Assembly: GCF_051622035.1 (NCBI RefSeq) | Contig: NC_135360.1 | Span: 26,177,206-26,241,205, forward strand | Direction of reading: 5' to 3' | DNA: 64,000 nt | DNA from: Arctopsyche grandis | Taxonomy: Eukaryota > Arthropoda > Insecta > Trichoptera > Hydropsychidae | In this document: positions 36,444 through 48,866 of the stretch, in pieces | Layout: the number at the start of each line of letters is the position of its first letter | Numbering within the stretch: position 1 is the first letter of the stretch | Program-made: the position numbers and the translations under genes | Notes under the pieces: generated by a model | The model's input: only the letters and a program-made list of their open reading frames with translations | What the model was told of the DNA's origin: nothing | Database searches by the model: none

Positions 36444-37014
36444 CAGTGGCGTAGCTAGAAATTATGGGCCCTCATGCAACATCGATCCAAGGCCCCCTTA
36501 CCCCCTACCTTAACCTGATTTAAAAAAATATGAGATGAAATAATTCAAATTGTTCGTTGATACATATTTAAAAAAGAGTATCATTCTAATAATTCTACAA
36601 AAAAATAATTTTAATTTGGGTCACCGATTTTAAAAATGCATCTTTCTCGATTTAAGATTTGCAAAATTTTGTGAAGAGCCTTTTGGATATAATTCTAAGT
36701 AAGTCTTTTTTACGTGATTAATTATCTCACTTAAACCCAAATGGCTTCTTCTGGTTTGCAACGACTTAAGCCTAAATAGTTGCTTGTATCTTTTCACATA
36801 GGTCGTAAAATAAATGTGGAGGAAAATAATATTATATACTTCCAAGTGTATGACTCAGTCATTTTTCTTACTTTCTATATTTCGATATTTTCGACAATGT
36901 TAAATTATTACAATGTTATATTGAGTCTACCAATGAATATATAAATTTGGACCCCCATCAGGCTGGGCTCTCATGCCTTGCATGACTTTGCTATGAGGTA
37001 GCTACGTCCCCGCA
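36444..37014. mobile_element. Probable worn hAT-like element
   Basis: The left end CAGTGGCGTAGCTAG followed by GGGCCCTCATGCA is mirrored at the right by CTCATGCC, GGTAGCTACGTCCCC. No 8-bp duplication can be seen, and one terminus is altered, so the element is old or the right limit is wrong. Confidence 0.6.
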
Positions 37015-37379
37015 GTTACTGTTTATCTCGTAAAATAAGTATTTCAATTCGTAAAAAATTTTCCCTGTATATTTTGTACTCGCCGATGAGATAAGACAAA
37101 AAAAGTCGAGAAAATAAATATCGAGACATTTCAAGTCAGTGAAACCATGTAGACCCAAGTTTGATGCTGATTATTTTCTGAATTTTCATTCATCATATAA
37201 AAAAATATCAAAACAAAATTCAAAACCGCTCGACAGTCTTCACTCCCACCCTTTCCGGTTTGGGCTACTTACACACGAGTTTTTTTTTATTTCGTTCACT
37301 CACACGAGATTTTTTTGTGTTCGACACAAAAAAAGTACTATTATTGAAAATGTGGGTCACGGTTACCGTTCTTCCATTT

Positions 37380-38240
37380 CATCGCGCGTCGGAGCGTGCG
37401 TCGTCGAAAATTGTACACCGCACATGCACGCGTACATACACACAACAAATTTTATACTTTCACATCGCCTCATAGTATTTTCAAAAGTGCAACGTCCGTA
37501 GATCTAAAATTAGAACGCGTTATCAGCGGCAGACGGCGGGCGCAGCAGCATAACATCGGAAAGGTAACAATAACAACAACAACAACACGGCCGAAAGTCG
37601 GCATGGGGTTATGGTGTCGCGGGCTAAAAGTGCAGATCGACCCACGGCCGCAGGGGATGAAAGCGCTAGCCTCGATCTGCTATTATCGAGGGTCGATTGA
37701 TGTGGGGCGCGGCAGGGTCGGCGAACCTACTCGTACATACATCGTTACAACGTTTACTAGACGTTCGTTTGTTCTTTCGTTGTGAGCTGAAAGCGCGCCA
37801 TTGATCGTGCGCTCGTCGCTTGACCGTGAACGCGTAGCCGGCAACCGCGTGAGCGTCACGGCCGAAGCGAGCGTGTATGCGTGTCGGATTCTACCCCTCC
37901 CTCCACCCATCTTTCCCCTTGTTTCTCCTTTCCTCTCCCCGCCGCTCCCCCCTCTCCTCCTCGCCCGTGCCCCCCCCCCTCTTCACCCCCTTCCCCCCGG
38001 TAACGGTACGGCGTGGTCCGGTTATGGCAGTTGGCTGCGCGCGCACCGCCTGCATTCCATTTGTCCCATGGTGGTGTTTGTATGCGTACGCCTCGGCTGT
38101 GTGGTTTGTATGAGTATGGATGTGTATGAGTTTGTATGTATGCGTCGTACGGCAACAACGTGCCGCCGGCGCGCTGACGTCCCGATGGGCGATGACGTGG
38201 CTCGTTCACAGCGTGTGGCCTCGCGAGCGCGTCAATATCG
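37380..38240. promoter_or_regulatory. CpG-rich island upstream of the IRF2BP gene
   Basis: Strong GC and CpG enrichment, with a C/T-rich tract at 37890-38005, CRE-like TGACGTC sites near 38177 and 38194, and a GATATCGATAT-type AT site near 38236. Long open frames on both strands (for example plus 37801-38544) result from few stops in GC-rich sequence and show no domain. It may hold an alternative promoter or 5' UTR exon of the gene downstream, or the promoter of an unseen non-coding transcript. Confidence 0.4.
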
Positions 38241-38681
38241 ATATTTTACTTTACATGAACTATTTATTTTTCGCAGTTTTATCTCGATCGAAAGGTTTTA
38301 TCCGATCTACGCTATAAATAGCCCGCCTCACACCGAAAACAATCGAATCGAACGATTCGTAGGAATTTTAAAAATGTCTGACATTTTTTTTATGTCTTAT
38401 ATGTTATATACGTCATTGTTTATCAAATATGTCTATCGTGCTAATCTTTCGACAAAATTAAGCGGAGATGTCGATAATGATCTTAATATTGAGATGATTT
38501 TAAGCCATTTTGATTTATACACGTTTAAGTATACTTTTCGTTGAATTTTTGATTAATGCCTTCATATAGTGACATTATTTATTATATAGATTAAAATTAA
38601 AAAAAAATTAATTTCAGATGTTCGATAGATTAGTATTAGCAATTTTAATGCAGTAAAATTTTAAATTTCATTATTTATCGA

Positions 38682-39062
38682 TTATATGGACGCAACCGAG
38701 ATTCAAGTATACACAATTAAAATAATGGTCTCTAGGTGTCGGGAAACAGTTTTAGTAAAGTGATAGTACGCAAATAGAGGACACTCCCTTCGACAACAAC
38801 AATTAAATCAAATTATTTGGGAAAATCAGGGTTGGTTTTAGCGTTCATTGCAGTGTGAAAATTTTAACGAAGAGGTTATTATACTTTTGTATGAATATAC
38901 AAATTTTGACTAAAAATTTTTAATTATTTAAAATGTGGAGCTGTTGGAACATAAAATAGAGAAATTTCACATCTTATTTACAGAAAATGATTTAACTGTC
39001 ACCTTACTGCCGTATATTTTGTTTATGTGTGTATTCTGAATGCTCGGTTGCGCCCATATAAC
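38682..39062. mobile_element. TIR MITE with TTATATGGrCGCAACCGAG ends
   Basis: The 19-bp left end (38682-38700) is complementary to 39043-39061 with one mismatch. Outside the ends the sequence is AT-rich and a duplication cannot be assigned beyond a possible TA. Interior blocks TCTAGGTGTCGGGAAACAG and AGTGATAGTACGC recur at 60205-60245 and, inverted, at 61592-61691. Confidence 0.8.
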
Positions 39063-39639
39063 CTATTTTTATATAATTCAAATTAGACATAATTTTTTGA
39101 AACGTTTGAAATAAGCGAAAGTTATGAAATCCATCAAATATACAATTTGTCTCAATATTAATTGTAATATAAATCAATCAATTTAAGTGGAAAAATCCAT
39201 ATGATATAATACTTGTGATTGTACCCGGTTTTGCTCGGTATTTGTAATATAAACGAATTAAACACGGGAAAACAATCTAATAGTCAACATTTTATTAAAT
39301 TAATTTGAATCGAAAAAAAAAATTATATTCAACGATGTTGATATCGTCGTCATAAAAACTTTCATTTGTTTTCGATGTTCCTACCAAAACTTACATACAA
39401 AGTCGGAATTATGTATTAGATTTATTTTAATTTTTAATTGTTTTTCTGTAGAGTATTGATTTTTATTTGATAACCTTCTTTCCTTTAAAATATTCTATGA
39501 TTAATTTTTAATTCAGTTCGACATGAATGCAGAAACGGTCGGAAAATTTATAACATAATGAGATTTTTTCATTCCCAACGTTATACAAATGGTAATTTTA
39601 TGCATTTTTTGACCGGACAGCTTGTAAACAAATGGAAAC

Positions 39640-40274
39640 ACACCCGCGAATAATATCAGTCTCGTAAATCGTATGCAGTCGACGACGACGAAAAAGTCGA
39701 TCGTATTTGAAAATAGTGATTAGTGTTGGGTTTTTGTCGAAAATCGGTTATGCAAAGTTCAAAATGCAAATCGATCGGATGCGGCGAGTCGCGAAGGGAA
39801 ATGAAGTAAGTGTGCGACTGTGCGTGCGCCGTCCGTTCCAGAAGCGGCACCGGCTACTAGCGGACCGCGGACCGTCTCGCTCGTGTAATTCGAGTAGCGT
39901 GACGTCGCGACAAGGTGAGCGCAGATCCGACTACGAGGGGGGTGACGTCACGAGCGCGTCCAAGTAGTCGGCGGGGGGGCAGGGGCGGGGCGGGGGTGGG
40001 AAGGAAGCGGAGTGGGAAGGCAATGGAAGGCGAGGCGGGGCGAGGGGGGAGGCGGAGGCGGAGGGGAGGGGAGGGGAGGGAAGGGGAGTGGAGCGGAGCG
40101 GAGCGTAGTGGCAGAGTCGGAGTCGGGGCATTCGCGGCGGAAGCCCGCCAGTGTGGATCGCGACGTGGTCGACGACGGCCGCGACAGTCAGACGGACAGT
40201 CAGTCAGACAGACAGACAGTCGGAAGGAGAGAGAGTAGAGCCAGTTAGCGGTCGCGTGTTATGCGGTGGCCGCC
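39640..40274 (+). promoter_or_regulatory. Promoter and 5' UTR region of the IRF2BP gene
   Basis: GC content climbs steadily to the start codon. An initiator-like TCAGTC lies at about 39657, a CRE TGACGTCA at 39943-39950, and a strong donor-like CAAGGTGAGC at 39911-39920 that could end a 5' UTR exon. A purine strand tract at 39967-40113 is almost entirely G and A with many GGG or GGGG runs, able in principle to form G-quadruplexes. A CAGA/CAGT repeat lies at 40190-40222. GCCGCC immediately before the ATG at 40275 is a strong initiation context. Transcription start is inferred, not shown. Confidence 0.55.
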
Positions 40275-40526
40275 ATGTCCGTGATGCAGCAGGCCAAGCG
40301 GCAGCACTGCTATTTGTGCGACTTGCCGCGGATGCCGTGGGCGATGCTGCACGACTTCTCCGAGGCGGTGTGTCGCGGCTGCGTCAACTATGAAGGCGCA
40401 GACCGCATCGAGATTGTGTTGGACACAGCTCGCCAGCTCAAGAGGGCTCATGGCTTCCAGGAAGGAAGACCTCCGCCTCCTCAGCCTCAGCAGCCGCCTC
40501 CTCAGCAGCAGGGCCAGCCCCAGCAG

Positions 40527-40558
<32 letters not shown>

Positions 40559-43500
40559 GCAGCACAAACCCCACAGGCCACCCACGGACGCGCACCAGAA
40601 TGGGTCGAGCGGAGTCGGAGTCGGAGTCGGGAGCGGAGGGGCGCACCACCAGCTGGTGGGAAGCGCCCTACACCATCGCTCCAGCCTCCTCTCCGAGTAC
40701 AGCCGGGGCAGAGAGCCGGCCCATCCGCTGCAGCACCATCGAGTCCAGATGCCTCTGGGACTGAAGCGAGCGCCTCCCGACGACGAAGATCACGCTCCGC
40801 ATCATCACTCCCATCAGCACCACCACGAGCCGAAGCGGGCGGCGCCTGGCGAAGACGCCCCCGGAGGCACCCAAGGAGTGGGTGGGGGCGGAGGCGGGGG
40901 CGGAGGCGGAGGCGGCGGAGGTCGGCCTCCCCTGACCAGAGGCGAGTCCCTTCCGGCCGTCCCTCTGGCCGCCCCCTTCTCCCAAGAGCGCACCTTCAAG
41001 CAAGACAAGCATCCCGTGAGGGCGCCGTCCTTCGACACGGCCACTGCCTTCAAACCGAACGGTAAATGCGAGTAGAGAGAAACCCACCCAAACCCACATA
41101 AAAGAACAGAGTGTAATCCGAAAGTAGTGCTTGAACTGTCCTGCGACACGTTTCAAATCGAGAGTGACGTTTCTCGGCCGTCGCAAAGGCAACACGAACC
41201 TAGATTCGAAACGAACGCAATCCCAAGCGACGGCCTCCATGATCCGTCGTATGACGTCGGTTATTCTCATTTATGAGACTTACATAAGATGCGAATTAGG
41301 CAGTCGTAAAATTTTAAAATATTGAGGTTTTTCAACACCTACAATTTTTAGATGTTTTCTTGCTATAAAGCAGCAAGTGTCACACGGTGTAATTTTATAC
41401 ACGCTACAATACAAAGTAGTGATTATTAAAAGAGCACTAAAATGTGCCTATTTTTTTACAAGGCTCTTATTATATTTCAGCTGAAATTCTTACATTCTTA
41501 TTCAGCTGAAATTCTTACATTCTTCTAATCGTTTTGAAACTTTGCCATTTTGGGCGCGGTTTGGTCAACGATAGATATTTAAATCAATTCCGCCAATACG
41601 ATGATGAAAAATATTCGTAATAGACACGTTTAAAAATGCTAATATTTTGGTCATCTTGACGTTTAGTGGTCGGTAGCCTTATATGTTTGACGTTCCGCCA
41701 CCCCTCTCGTTTTGTCAGATTTGAATTGTTTAAACGCCTATAATTTTATCTTTTTGACACTATATTATAAAATTTGCATTATAGGCTCTCACATATGTTT
41801 ACTTCATTAATAGGTTATATAATGAATGTTAAATTGTTTATAATTTATATATTACATTGTCAATTGTTAGAATCAATTAGTTACCAGACGTTCTCTTAAA
41901 ATCGTATTTTTCTTACAGAGTACACGATATAAAATCTTGATGTTTACTTTTCATGAAAAAAATTGTACAATGCGATAAATGAAAAAATCAGTGAAACTTA
42001 AAAAAAAACTAAATATGAAATGCTCACGGATTATGGTCGCCCTTTCATCAATTCAATCTATAAAAAATATACTTCCATTTTAACGACGTGTTATTGTAAC
42101 ATTTCGTTCGATAATGTCGGTATCACATGTACAATAGGCATGTAATATCTACGCCTTACGTTGTTAATCGTGAATTCATTTCGCAGCGTTGCCAACGTTC
42201 GAAGATAACGAGATGAAAAAGCCTTGATAAAAAAGTTGTAAATTATATACACAGTGGATATATTCTCCTCCTCGCGTTTGGATAATAATACGTAATAATC
42301 GCAATTAAATTCGCCGCACGTAACAGTCAGATGTGTTATTGTGATGTGATGTAATTAAACGAATCGTGGAGTTTGCATTCGTCGGTTCGGACATGCACGC
42401 CGTTCGCGCTCTTTTCGCTTTCACGATTCGCAATGAATATGCAACTGTAGCGCGCGTTCGATAAAAACCTTTTGTTCCCACTGTTCATTCTCGTATAAAT
42501 CAGTATGATCGATGTTAATATTGTCAATGCAATTATGAATATTTCATTCATTTCTGAATGATATATACGTACGTAGATATATTTAGTTCTACGTTGGCTC
42601 GTATACTTGCTTGAATTAGAACCGAACCAAAATGTAAGTTAAGAAATGACAAATAATCAATTTGGTGGTGTAAAATTCCATCCGGATCGTAGAAAAACCA
42701 ATGAATGGTTTCGCGATGGTATCATTTTATGTTTTTATCATACTTATTATAATGTGGCGCGTTTTGTTTTCACTTTTGAAGGAATGAAAGATGAAGTATT
42801 CTTTTTGAGATGGTTTATGTATAAGATAAAAATACGATTCCAATAGAAAATATATAACGCCATTTAAGAACAAATTTTCATGTTTTATAAGTTATAAATA
42901 GTTTTCGGCGACGTTTCCATTTCCCTGGAAAAAGGAATGACTATTGTCAATTACTAAGTACGATTAATAGAAATTGACAGTTGTGAACCCTTTTTTTTGT
43001 CCAAACAGAAACCGACCGCCGTCCCTTAGTTATAAAACATGCAAATTTGTTCTTATTGGAACCATATTTTAACCATATAACCATAACCATATTTTAACCT
43101 ACTCTGAATCCTTTTTATTATTATTTTTAATAAATAGTTTTACGGTATGCGTCAACCAGTCTAATTTTATTGAAGTAAATGGACTAATAAATTGAAATTT
43201 AATAATTTCTTTAAAAAAATCACGAATTTAAATCACACTATAAATAAAGTCGTTGAATTTTCTGTAAATAATTCAATGTAAATGTAAATAATTCAATAAA
43301 TAGGGTTACATGTCAATTTTTAGTGATTTTTTATACTTTGAAAATCGCTATTATTTTTATTATACTAATAATTTTATACGTTGACAAGAAAAGTCCATTT
43401 TATTATAATCGTTCAAGTCGGAGTCGGTAAATTTTGATCCCGACTTCGCAGCCTTGTTTATAACTGTAAAATCTTAAAAGGTATCTCACATAAAGCTGAA

Positions 43501-46500
43501 TAAGAAACATTAAAACTAATCGAAACAAAAGACAAAATATTATTATTTTGATTCTATGCCCAGAATGAATAATGAATAATATAGCTTATTTAAAAAAAAC
43601 TCAATTGAAGCAATATGCGGTGCGAGTTTTGACTTTTTTCTTGGGAAAATAATTGTTAATTAATACCGTTACAATTTACCGCAAAATTCGTCACTAATGA
43701 TTAATTTCTTCATTAGTGCATCTTTATAAATACTCGCGTAGCCAAGTTTTGTTACAGGGAAAAACGGCTTCTTTAAATTAACGTACAGTTTCAACATTCG
43801 ACAAACAGCTGATCAAATAAAGTGTTACGCATACCAAACGAAACACGTAGCGTTACCGCGAATCGTGGTTCTGTTGACATAATTTAAACCGGCAGCCTGA
43901 TATATCTTAAAACCGCATTTATACATATGTTTATTATTCACTTTTTATTTCGGTCGAATCTTCACGTGGCAACCGAAATGGTAGACAGTTTGAGAGTCGT
44001 TGTTCGCCCTTCGCGTCACGACGTGACGTCACGAACCCGCGTGACGTCACATAGACGCATGCACGCCGTTCAAGGTCGCCGAATTCAATTCATTTTAACC
44101 CTTTCGCAAACAGCCTGTCAGTCTATCTATCCGTCTGTTTATGCATTTGTTATGGTTGTTATTTCAGAGGGGGAAACTATACAAACATGCGTCGCACATA
44201 GACAATGACCGCTGTAAATAAATACGAGGAATACAATCTATAATCGTTATTGACAATGGAATGAACGGCGACCAAATTTTCTAATTGTACTTGTATGATG
44301 AACCAATAAGAATCGTTTTTTTATTTTTAGTTTTAATATCGCCTCTTCATATTTAGTCTTTAATTTATACCAGGTAACCCCAATGCGCTTTTCCGGCCAG
44401 AAACATTGTACATTTGACGGGTTGAAAAACAAGACTGGTACAAGTGACATTTTAAAAAAAATCTGGTTTAAGTGCTAAAATAATAGCATATATGAAATGC
44501 TATTATTTTAGCACTTTTTATAGACGTATTCATACTCCATTCGCGCATGCGCATTTACGCATTCATGCGCGTCCATATAGAATGTACCAAATAATACTAT
44601 CCACACTTGCATGACACCTGCAGGATACGGGTCGTGCTGGATAGGTATGAACAGACCTTAAACCAGGTTTTTTAAAAATGTCACTTGTACCAGTCTGGTT
44701 TTCATCCCGTCATTTGATACAAATATTATTATAGTATTATACAAAGTACATAAATACATATCAATTAATATCCTCAGTGATATCTATGGTAATATTAGTA
44801 AATTTTGAGCATTTTTAACAACTCAGTAAATACATATCGATTAACATCCACAGAGACGTTTATGGTAAAATTTGTAAATTTGCAGCATTTTATACAATTC
44901 AGCGAAATTCGAGATTGCTGAAAACTCGAGATTTTGCGAGAAAATGGGGTAAGGTTGCCAATTTGTTGGAACCGTTTCAATGAAAATCAGATAAATTGGC
45001 CAACTCTGATAAGAAACAATCGACCTGCAGTCACAAATCCAAGGTCCGGCAAGCAGAAACCAATGGGATTTGAACCCGTGACCACTCTGTTCAAAGCATT
45101 GTATGCTAACCACTATTCTATTCTGCTGGTTTTCCCTCAAAAAGTATACATAGTTGCTTCATTACTTATCGGCCAAGGGATTAGTACCAATTAGGATGAT
45201 CGCCACGGTATGATAATCATCGCTTTGTATTGTGTGATCTAATTGAAACTCATAAATTCGATATAAATTTCACGTAAATCGAGACAAATAACTTATATCA
45301 GATTGATTTAATTTATACTATGATGTCATTTAAAACATTGAATATGATTTATTTTCTATTTCATATATATAAAGCGTACTATATTTGAATAAATTCAATG
45401 TAACGGGCTCGTTTTTATTGGTTTTTATGTAAAATTTGGATACGTTTTGCTCGAATCTGTCTTCCTACTACGAGCTTGATACAGTTTTGGGTACTGGTTT
45501 AGTATTTAGGCTCAGGCTTTACGCTCAAAAACCAATGATTACATGCTATAACGTTATGTTTCGATGCATTGTTGACAGATGGCGTATAATTTTAAAATTT
45601 ATTCCTACTTTATAGTAGAAACTATTGCGCCACAATGGTTAAAAATATAACGGATATATATCTTTAATAGTCTCAAAGGGGTTGCGTTCATCCAGCTTCG
45701 TTCGTCAGATAGAGTCCAGTAAGTCCTCGTCTCTTATTTTCTCACGTCTGTTAACATAGCCGAAACATAACGTGAAGCGCGAGCCTTACTACTAAACAAG
45801 TACCCAGTTTTGTATCAAAATTGACTTTTTTCACAGTATTTTTAATGGTGTTATTAGAATAAAAGCCCCAAATAGTTCTTTTGTGTGTTACACTCAGTTT
45901 TCAATCATAAATAGATTAATTTATTAAAACTTCACATTTAATAGCCATTTAAGTAAAGTTGATTGAATTTCCCATGTAGAATTAGTAATTATTTTTACAT
46001 TACATATGTTTTGTGTAGCATTTTTTGCTTATGTATTTAATTTTTCCGTTTCAGGCTATGCAAGCACAGTAGGCAGTCTATCGAATGGTCAAGCGGGTTC
46101 ACCGCTAGGACGAGCAGCCGTTTCTCCACCAGGAAGTGGCAATGTGGGGTCTGGGTCAGGGTCCAGCGTCTCCACAGGTGGACCGTCGCCGATGGCGGCC
46201 CTCATGTCCGTGGCTGACACCCTCCCTCCGGGCAGTCCAAGAAGTGCACCATCAGCATCACCTCCCGGTGCAGCGGCTCCTCCACCACCCAATGGTCCAG
46301 CTCCGCCGTCGGCGAGGTCGGCAACGCGCGCCACCCAACACTCACCCAATTCATCAGGTAAATAGGTATTTATTGTTTTATTTTTTGATTCATGCTAATT
46401 AACTATAATCAAAATAAACTTCCACACTTTTGTTTATGGTTTATTTCGTTAAAAATGGCTTGAATTCAGAAATTCAACTTTATTGTGCTGTCTTAAGATT

Positions 46501-47767
46501 TAGGCCTATTGTGCATTTATTGAATTTTCACTGTATGATTAATTAGTGGAGCTCGGTTATAGCAGTTTCGCAATAGTGCTCTTCAAACTAGTTGTGTTCA
46601 TCATAAATCCAACCAAAATTTTACGAGTTTTCTTCATATAGCGTAGTTTTGAAGAGTGCTTCTCTAATGATTGTTAATTTTGATTTAATGGGTACCAATC
46701 AATGCTACATATTTACCAGTGGCGGCTCGTCCTCTGCAGTACTCCCAGTACAGTACAAATGCATGCTATTTTTGCCGTCAATATGGGTTGCGGGGCTGCA
46801 GACCTCAGTATAGTACATATGCATGCTATTTTTATTTCCATTTGATCACCGGTATGGTCAATGAGCTACTACAGCCCGATTAATCTTTGCAGCCCCCCCT
46901 ACTATGAATTCTAACGAGCCGCTACTGATATTTACATTTGATCCGTCTAAATACTTAAAATATATTTACAAATAACTAATTTGGGCTTGATAGATGCTGG
47001 GAAAATCTACTAATTACCTAACTAATGTCCTTTGCCACGTTAAAGTTACTGGCCACATGGGTTTTCGAGTTAACAATAAGAATTTACTTAGTACCATTTT
47101 TGTCCTCAAAGGGGATCTTGTTCATGTACTACTAATTGTTAGTGATATATTAATTTACATATAAAGGAAGGATTCGTGATGAACACTTGAATATTATAAG
47201 ATATGAAGTTTTTCGTTTTCTTGATGATGCTACAACCGAGTTCTAGCGTTTAAAAATACGTTTATAGTGCTAATTTCATGTAATGCATGCAGGGTCATCG
47301 AGTGGTCGTAGATCATCGGGTTCACGGCATGTGTCATCAACAACATCTGTAACTTCAACAGATGGTGTTGGTGGTGCGGAAGGAGCTGGTGCAGTTTCAA
47401 TAGGTGCGGAGCCACCTCCGCCGCCTTCGGCGCCCACGCTAAAATGCACCTTATGTCAAGAGAGACTTGAAGATACGCACTTCGTGCAGTGTCCTTCGCA
47501 ACCGCACCACAAATTTTGCTTCCCTTGCAGTAGAGACAGTATCAAGAGGCAGGCGGGAACTGAGGTATTAATGCCGATCTAATATCATTGCTGGTTTTGT
47601 AATTAATGTTGAAATTCGTGTTAACGTTTGGTGTGTTTTTTCTGCAGGTGTACTGCCCGAGTGGTGAGAAGTGTCCTCTGGCGAATTCGAACGTGCCGTG
47701 GGCATTTATGCAGGGAGAGATCGCTACCATTCTTGGCGAGGAGTTCAAGCCCAAAAAAGAGGCCTAG
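40275..47767 (+). CDS. Pits: IRF2BP-family transcriptional co-repressor (Pits-like)
   Basis: Four coding exons: 40275-41061, 46055-46357, 47293-47564 and 47648-47767. All introns are GT-AG with phases 1, 1 and 0, giving 493 residues. The N-terminal C4 zinc finger (C12, C15, C33, C36 in [19 protein letters not shown] to [14 protein letters not shown]) is the family hallmark. A Q14 run (83-96) and a Gly tract (about 202-216) follow, then [14 protein letters not shown] (306-319), a motif also in vertebrate IRF2BPL. The C-terminal RING-type finger uses C415, C418, C430, H435/H436, C439, C442, C457 and C463, and ends [13 protein letters not shown]. Vertebrate members repress transcription through IRF2 and related factors; Drosophila Pits binds Ttk69 and Sin3A. 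The protein is shorter than human IRF2BPL (about 800 residues), and the vertebrate middle block around RFKKDHSL is not seen. The intron-1 donor read-through gives only KCE and a stop. Confidence 0.93.
41062..44370 (+). other. IRF2BP intron 1, proximal part
   Basis: Intron sequence with a GC-rich first 200 bp, then AT-rich DNA. A 25-bp unit starting TTCAGCTGAAATTC is tandemly duplicated at 41476-41525. I see no additional coding exon. The frame at 42646-42846 (66 codons) has no recognisable family. Confidence 0.6.
44023..44050. promoter_or_regulatory. Pair of GTGACGTCAC palindromes (CRE-type)
   Basis: Two identical 10-bp GTGACGTCAC sites start at 44023 and 44041, 18 bp apart, in a CpG-rich patch (43965-44110) within intron 1 of the IRF2BP gene. 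Each contains the full TGACGTCA consensus for CREB/ATF bZIP factors. An intronic enhancer is plausible but unproven. Confidence 0.5.
44411..44716. mobile_element. Nested palindrome / foldback element in intron 1
   Basis: An outer pair of about 58-bp arms (44411-44470 and 44658-44716) shares CTGGTACAAGTGACATTTT and its complement, with some mismatches. Just inside the left arm is a second, perfect 19-bp hairpin: AAGTGCTAAAATAATAGCA (44470-44488) and its complement (44498-44516). The remaining centre includes CGCATGCGCATTTACGCA. It appears to interrupt SINE copy B, because a SINE 3'-end block lies just upstream at 44371-44410. No coding content. Confidence 0.75.
44720..45131 (-). mobile_element. 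tRNA-derived SINE, copy B
   Basis: On the minus strand the head near 45131 has AACCAGCAG and a B-box-like GGGTTCAAATCCC (complement of 45066-45078). The body has the shared block around TTGGAACCGTTTCAATGAAA (44966-44985). A roughly 75-bp unit starting AGTAAATACATATC is tandemly duplicated at about 44750-44900. The 3'-most part (CCAGGTAACCCCAATGCGC, 44371-44389) is separated by the palindrome insertion. Confidence 0.7.
46717..46927. mobile_element. hAT MITE in IRF2BP intron 2
   Basis: The ends CAGTGGCGGCTCGT and ACGAGCCGCTACTG are inverted repeats with one mismatch. They are flanked by exact 8-bp duplications ATATTTAC (46709-46716 and 46928-46935). Inside, an AGTACAAATGCATGCTATTT-like block occurs twice (near 46752 and 46814). 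It lies well away from both splice sites. Confidence 0.95.
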
Positions 47768-48285
47768 GAACAACGGCCGTGTGCTGTGCCGCGTCCTCGT
47801 TTCTTGTCTCTCTCGTTGTAAATATGATGAGGGAGTGTTTGTGCGGCAGACTCAGCCGCACATTTCTGGCCTTCAATATCGTTGTTTTACGTCTAACGCC
47901 GTTGAATCGTGCTGATGAAGACGTAACAACTAAAAACCGGCCAAAATATGTATAGAAGTATTGCAGAGTCTCCTACCTTTTTCAGCGAGGTAGCGGAAAT
48001 GTTAGTTTGTGCAAAGTTATGTCGTCTTGTCATTGATTTTGGATTAAACGCATATATTTGTTGGAATTTGTTCTCTGCAGTATGTTTTCGGTGGTTGATT
48101 TTATACAATGTAACACTAGTAGGGTCTATTAATTAATATTTTTCGCCCATTTAGGGGCTGTCGAAGATCACATTGTAAATTTTGTCATACAAAGTAGATG
48201 GAAAAATGTAAAATCTTCCGGTCGCAAATTCGCCATGTTATGTTTTACCAATAAAGTTTTTATTGTAATATTTTTTTAAATGTAA
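47768..48285 (+). terminator. IRF2BP 3' UTR with polyadenylation signal
   Basis: The stop TAG at 47765-47767 is followed by about 480 bp without repeats, then AATAAA at 48250-48255 with a T-rich downstream stretch. Further AT-rich sequence with other weak signals continues to about 48640, so a longer isoform is possible. Confidence 0.6.
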
Positions 48286-48830
48286 TATATGTCTGCTTTT
48301 CGAGTACTAGCATACTGTGTACAGGCAACGGAAAAAGAATTATATTGTATATATCTATGCGATATATAATTATATGCGTAATATTGTTTTACAGATTCTT
48401 AAATTAAATATTAATCGATTTACTTGATCTGATTACTTTTTTTTTGTTTTTTTTCGTACCGTTCTGTTTGACATGGCAGCAATCTGCCCGATATTTGTAT
48501 ATGTAAATATTTGTAAATATGAATTAGCGCTTTATTTAAATATAACTATTTAATTCAGTTGTACAAATTTATTATTATTTTTTATTATATAAAGATATGT
48601 AACTTGTAAGATCCCTTTTTTTTTAAAAAAAAAAACGTTTTGTTATAATTTAAATTGATTTGTAAGTTTGTAATTCGTATTGTGGTTGTAGTGTATGTAA
48701 CACTGCATTGCTATTTCGTCAATTTCCGCACTGCAACCAAAAAAAAAAAAATCATTGATCAACAAAATCATGACTTTTTTATGCCGCATGAAAAATCTTA
48801 ATATAAAAAAACTGACAATCATAATCGTGT

Positions 48831-48866
<36 letters not shown>

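Noticed and set aside
37801-38544. 247-codon plus-strand frame in the CpG-rich island
   Set aside because: Overlaps other long frames on both strands; Pro/Leu/Arg content follows the C/T-rich tract, and no domain is seen. Few stops are expected in such GC-rich DNA.
47628-47915. 95- and 94-codon frames overlapping the last IRF2BP exon
   Set aside because: They are out-of-frame shadows of exon 4 and its 3' UTR; the true frame ends at 47767.
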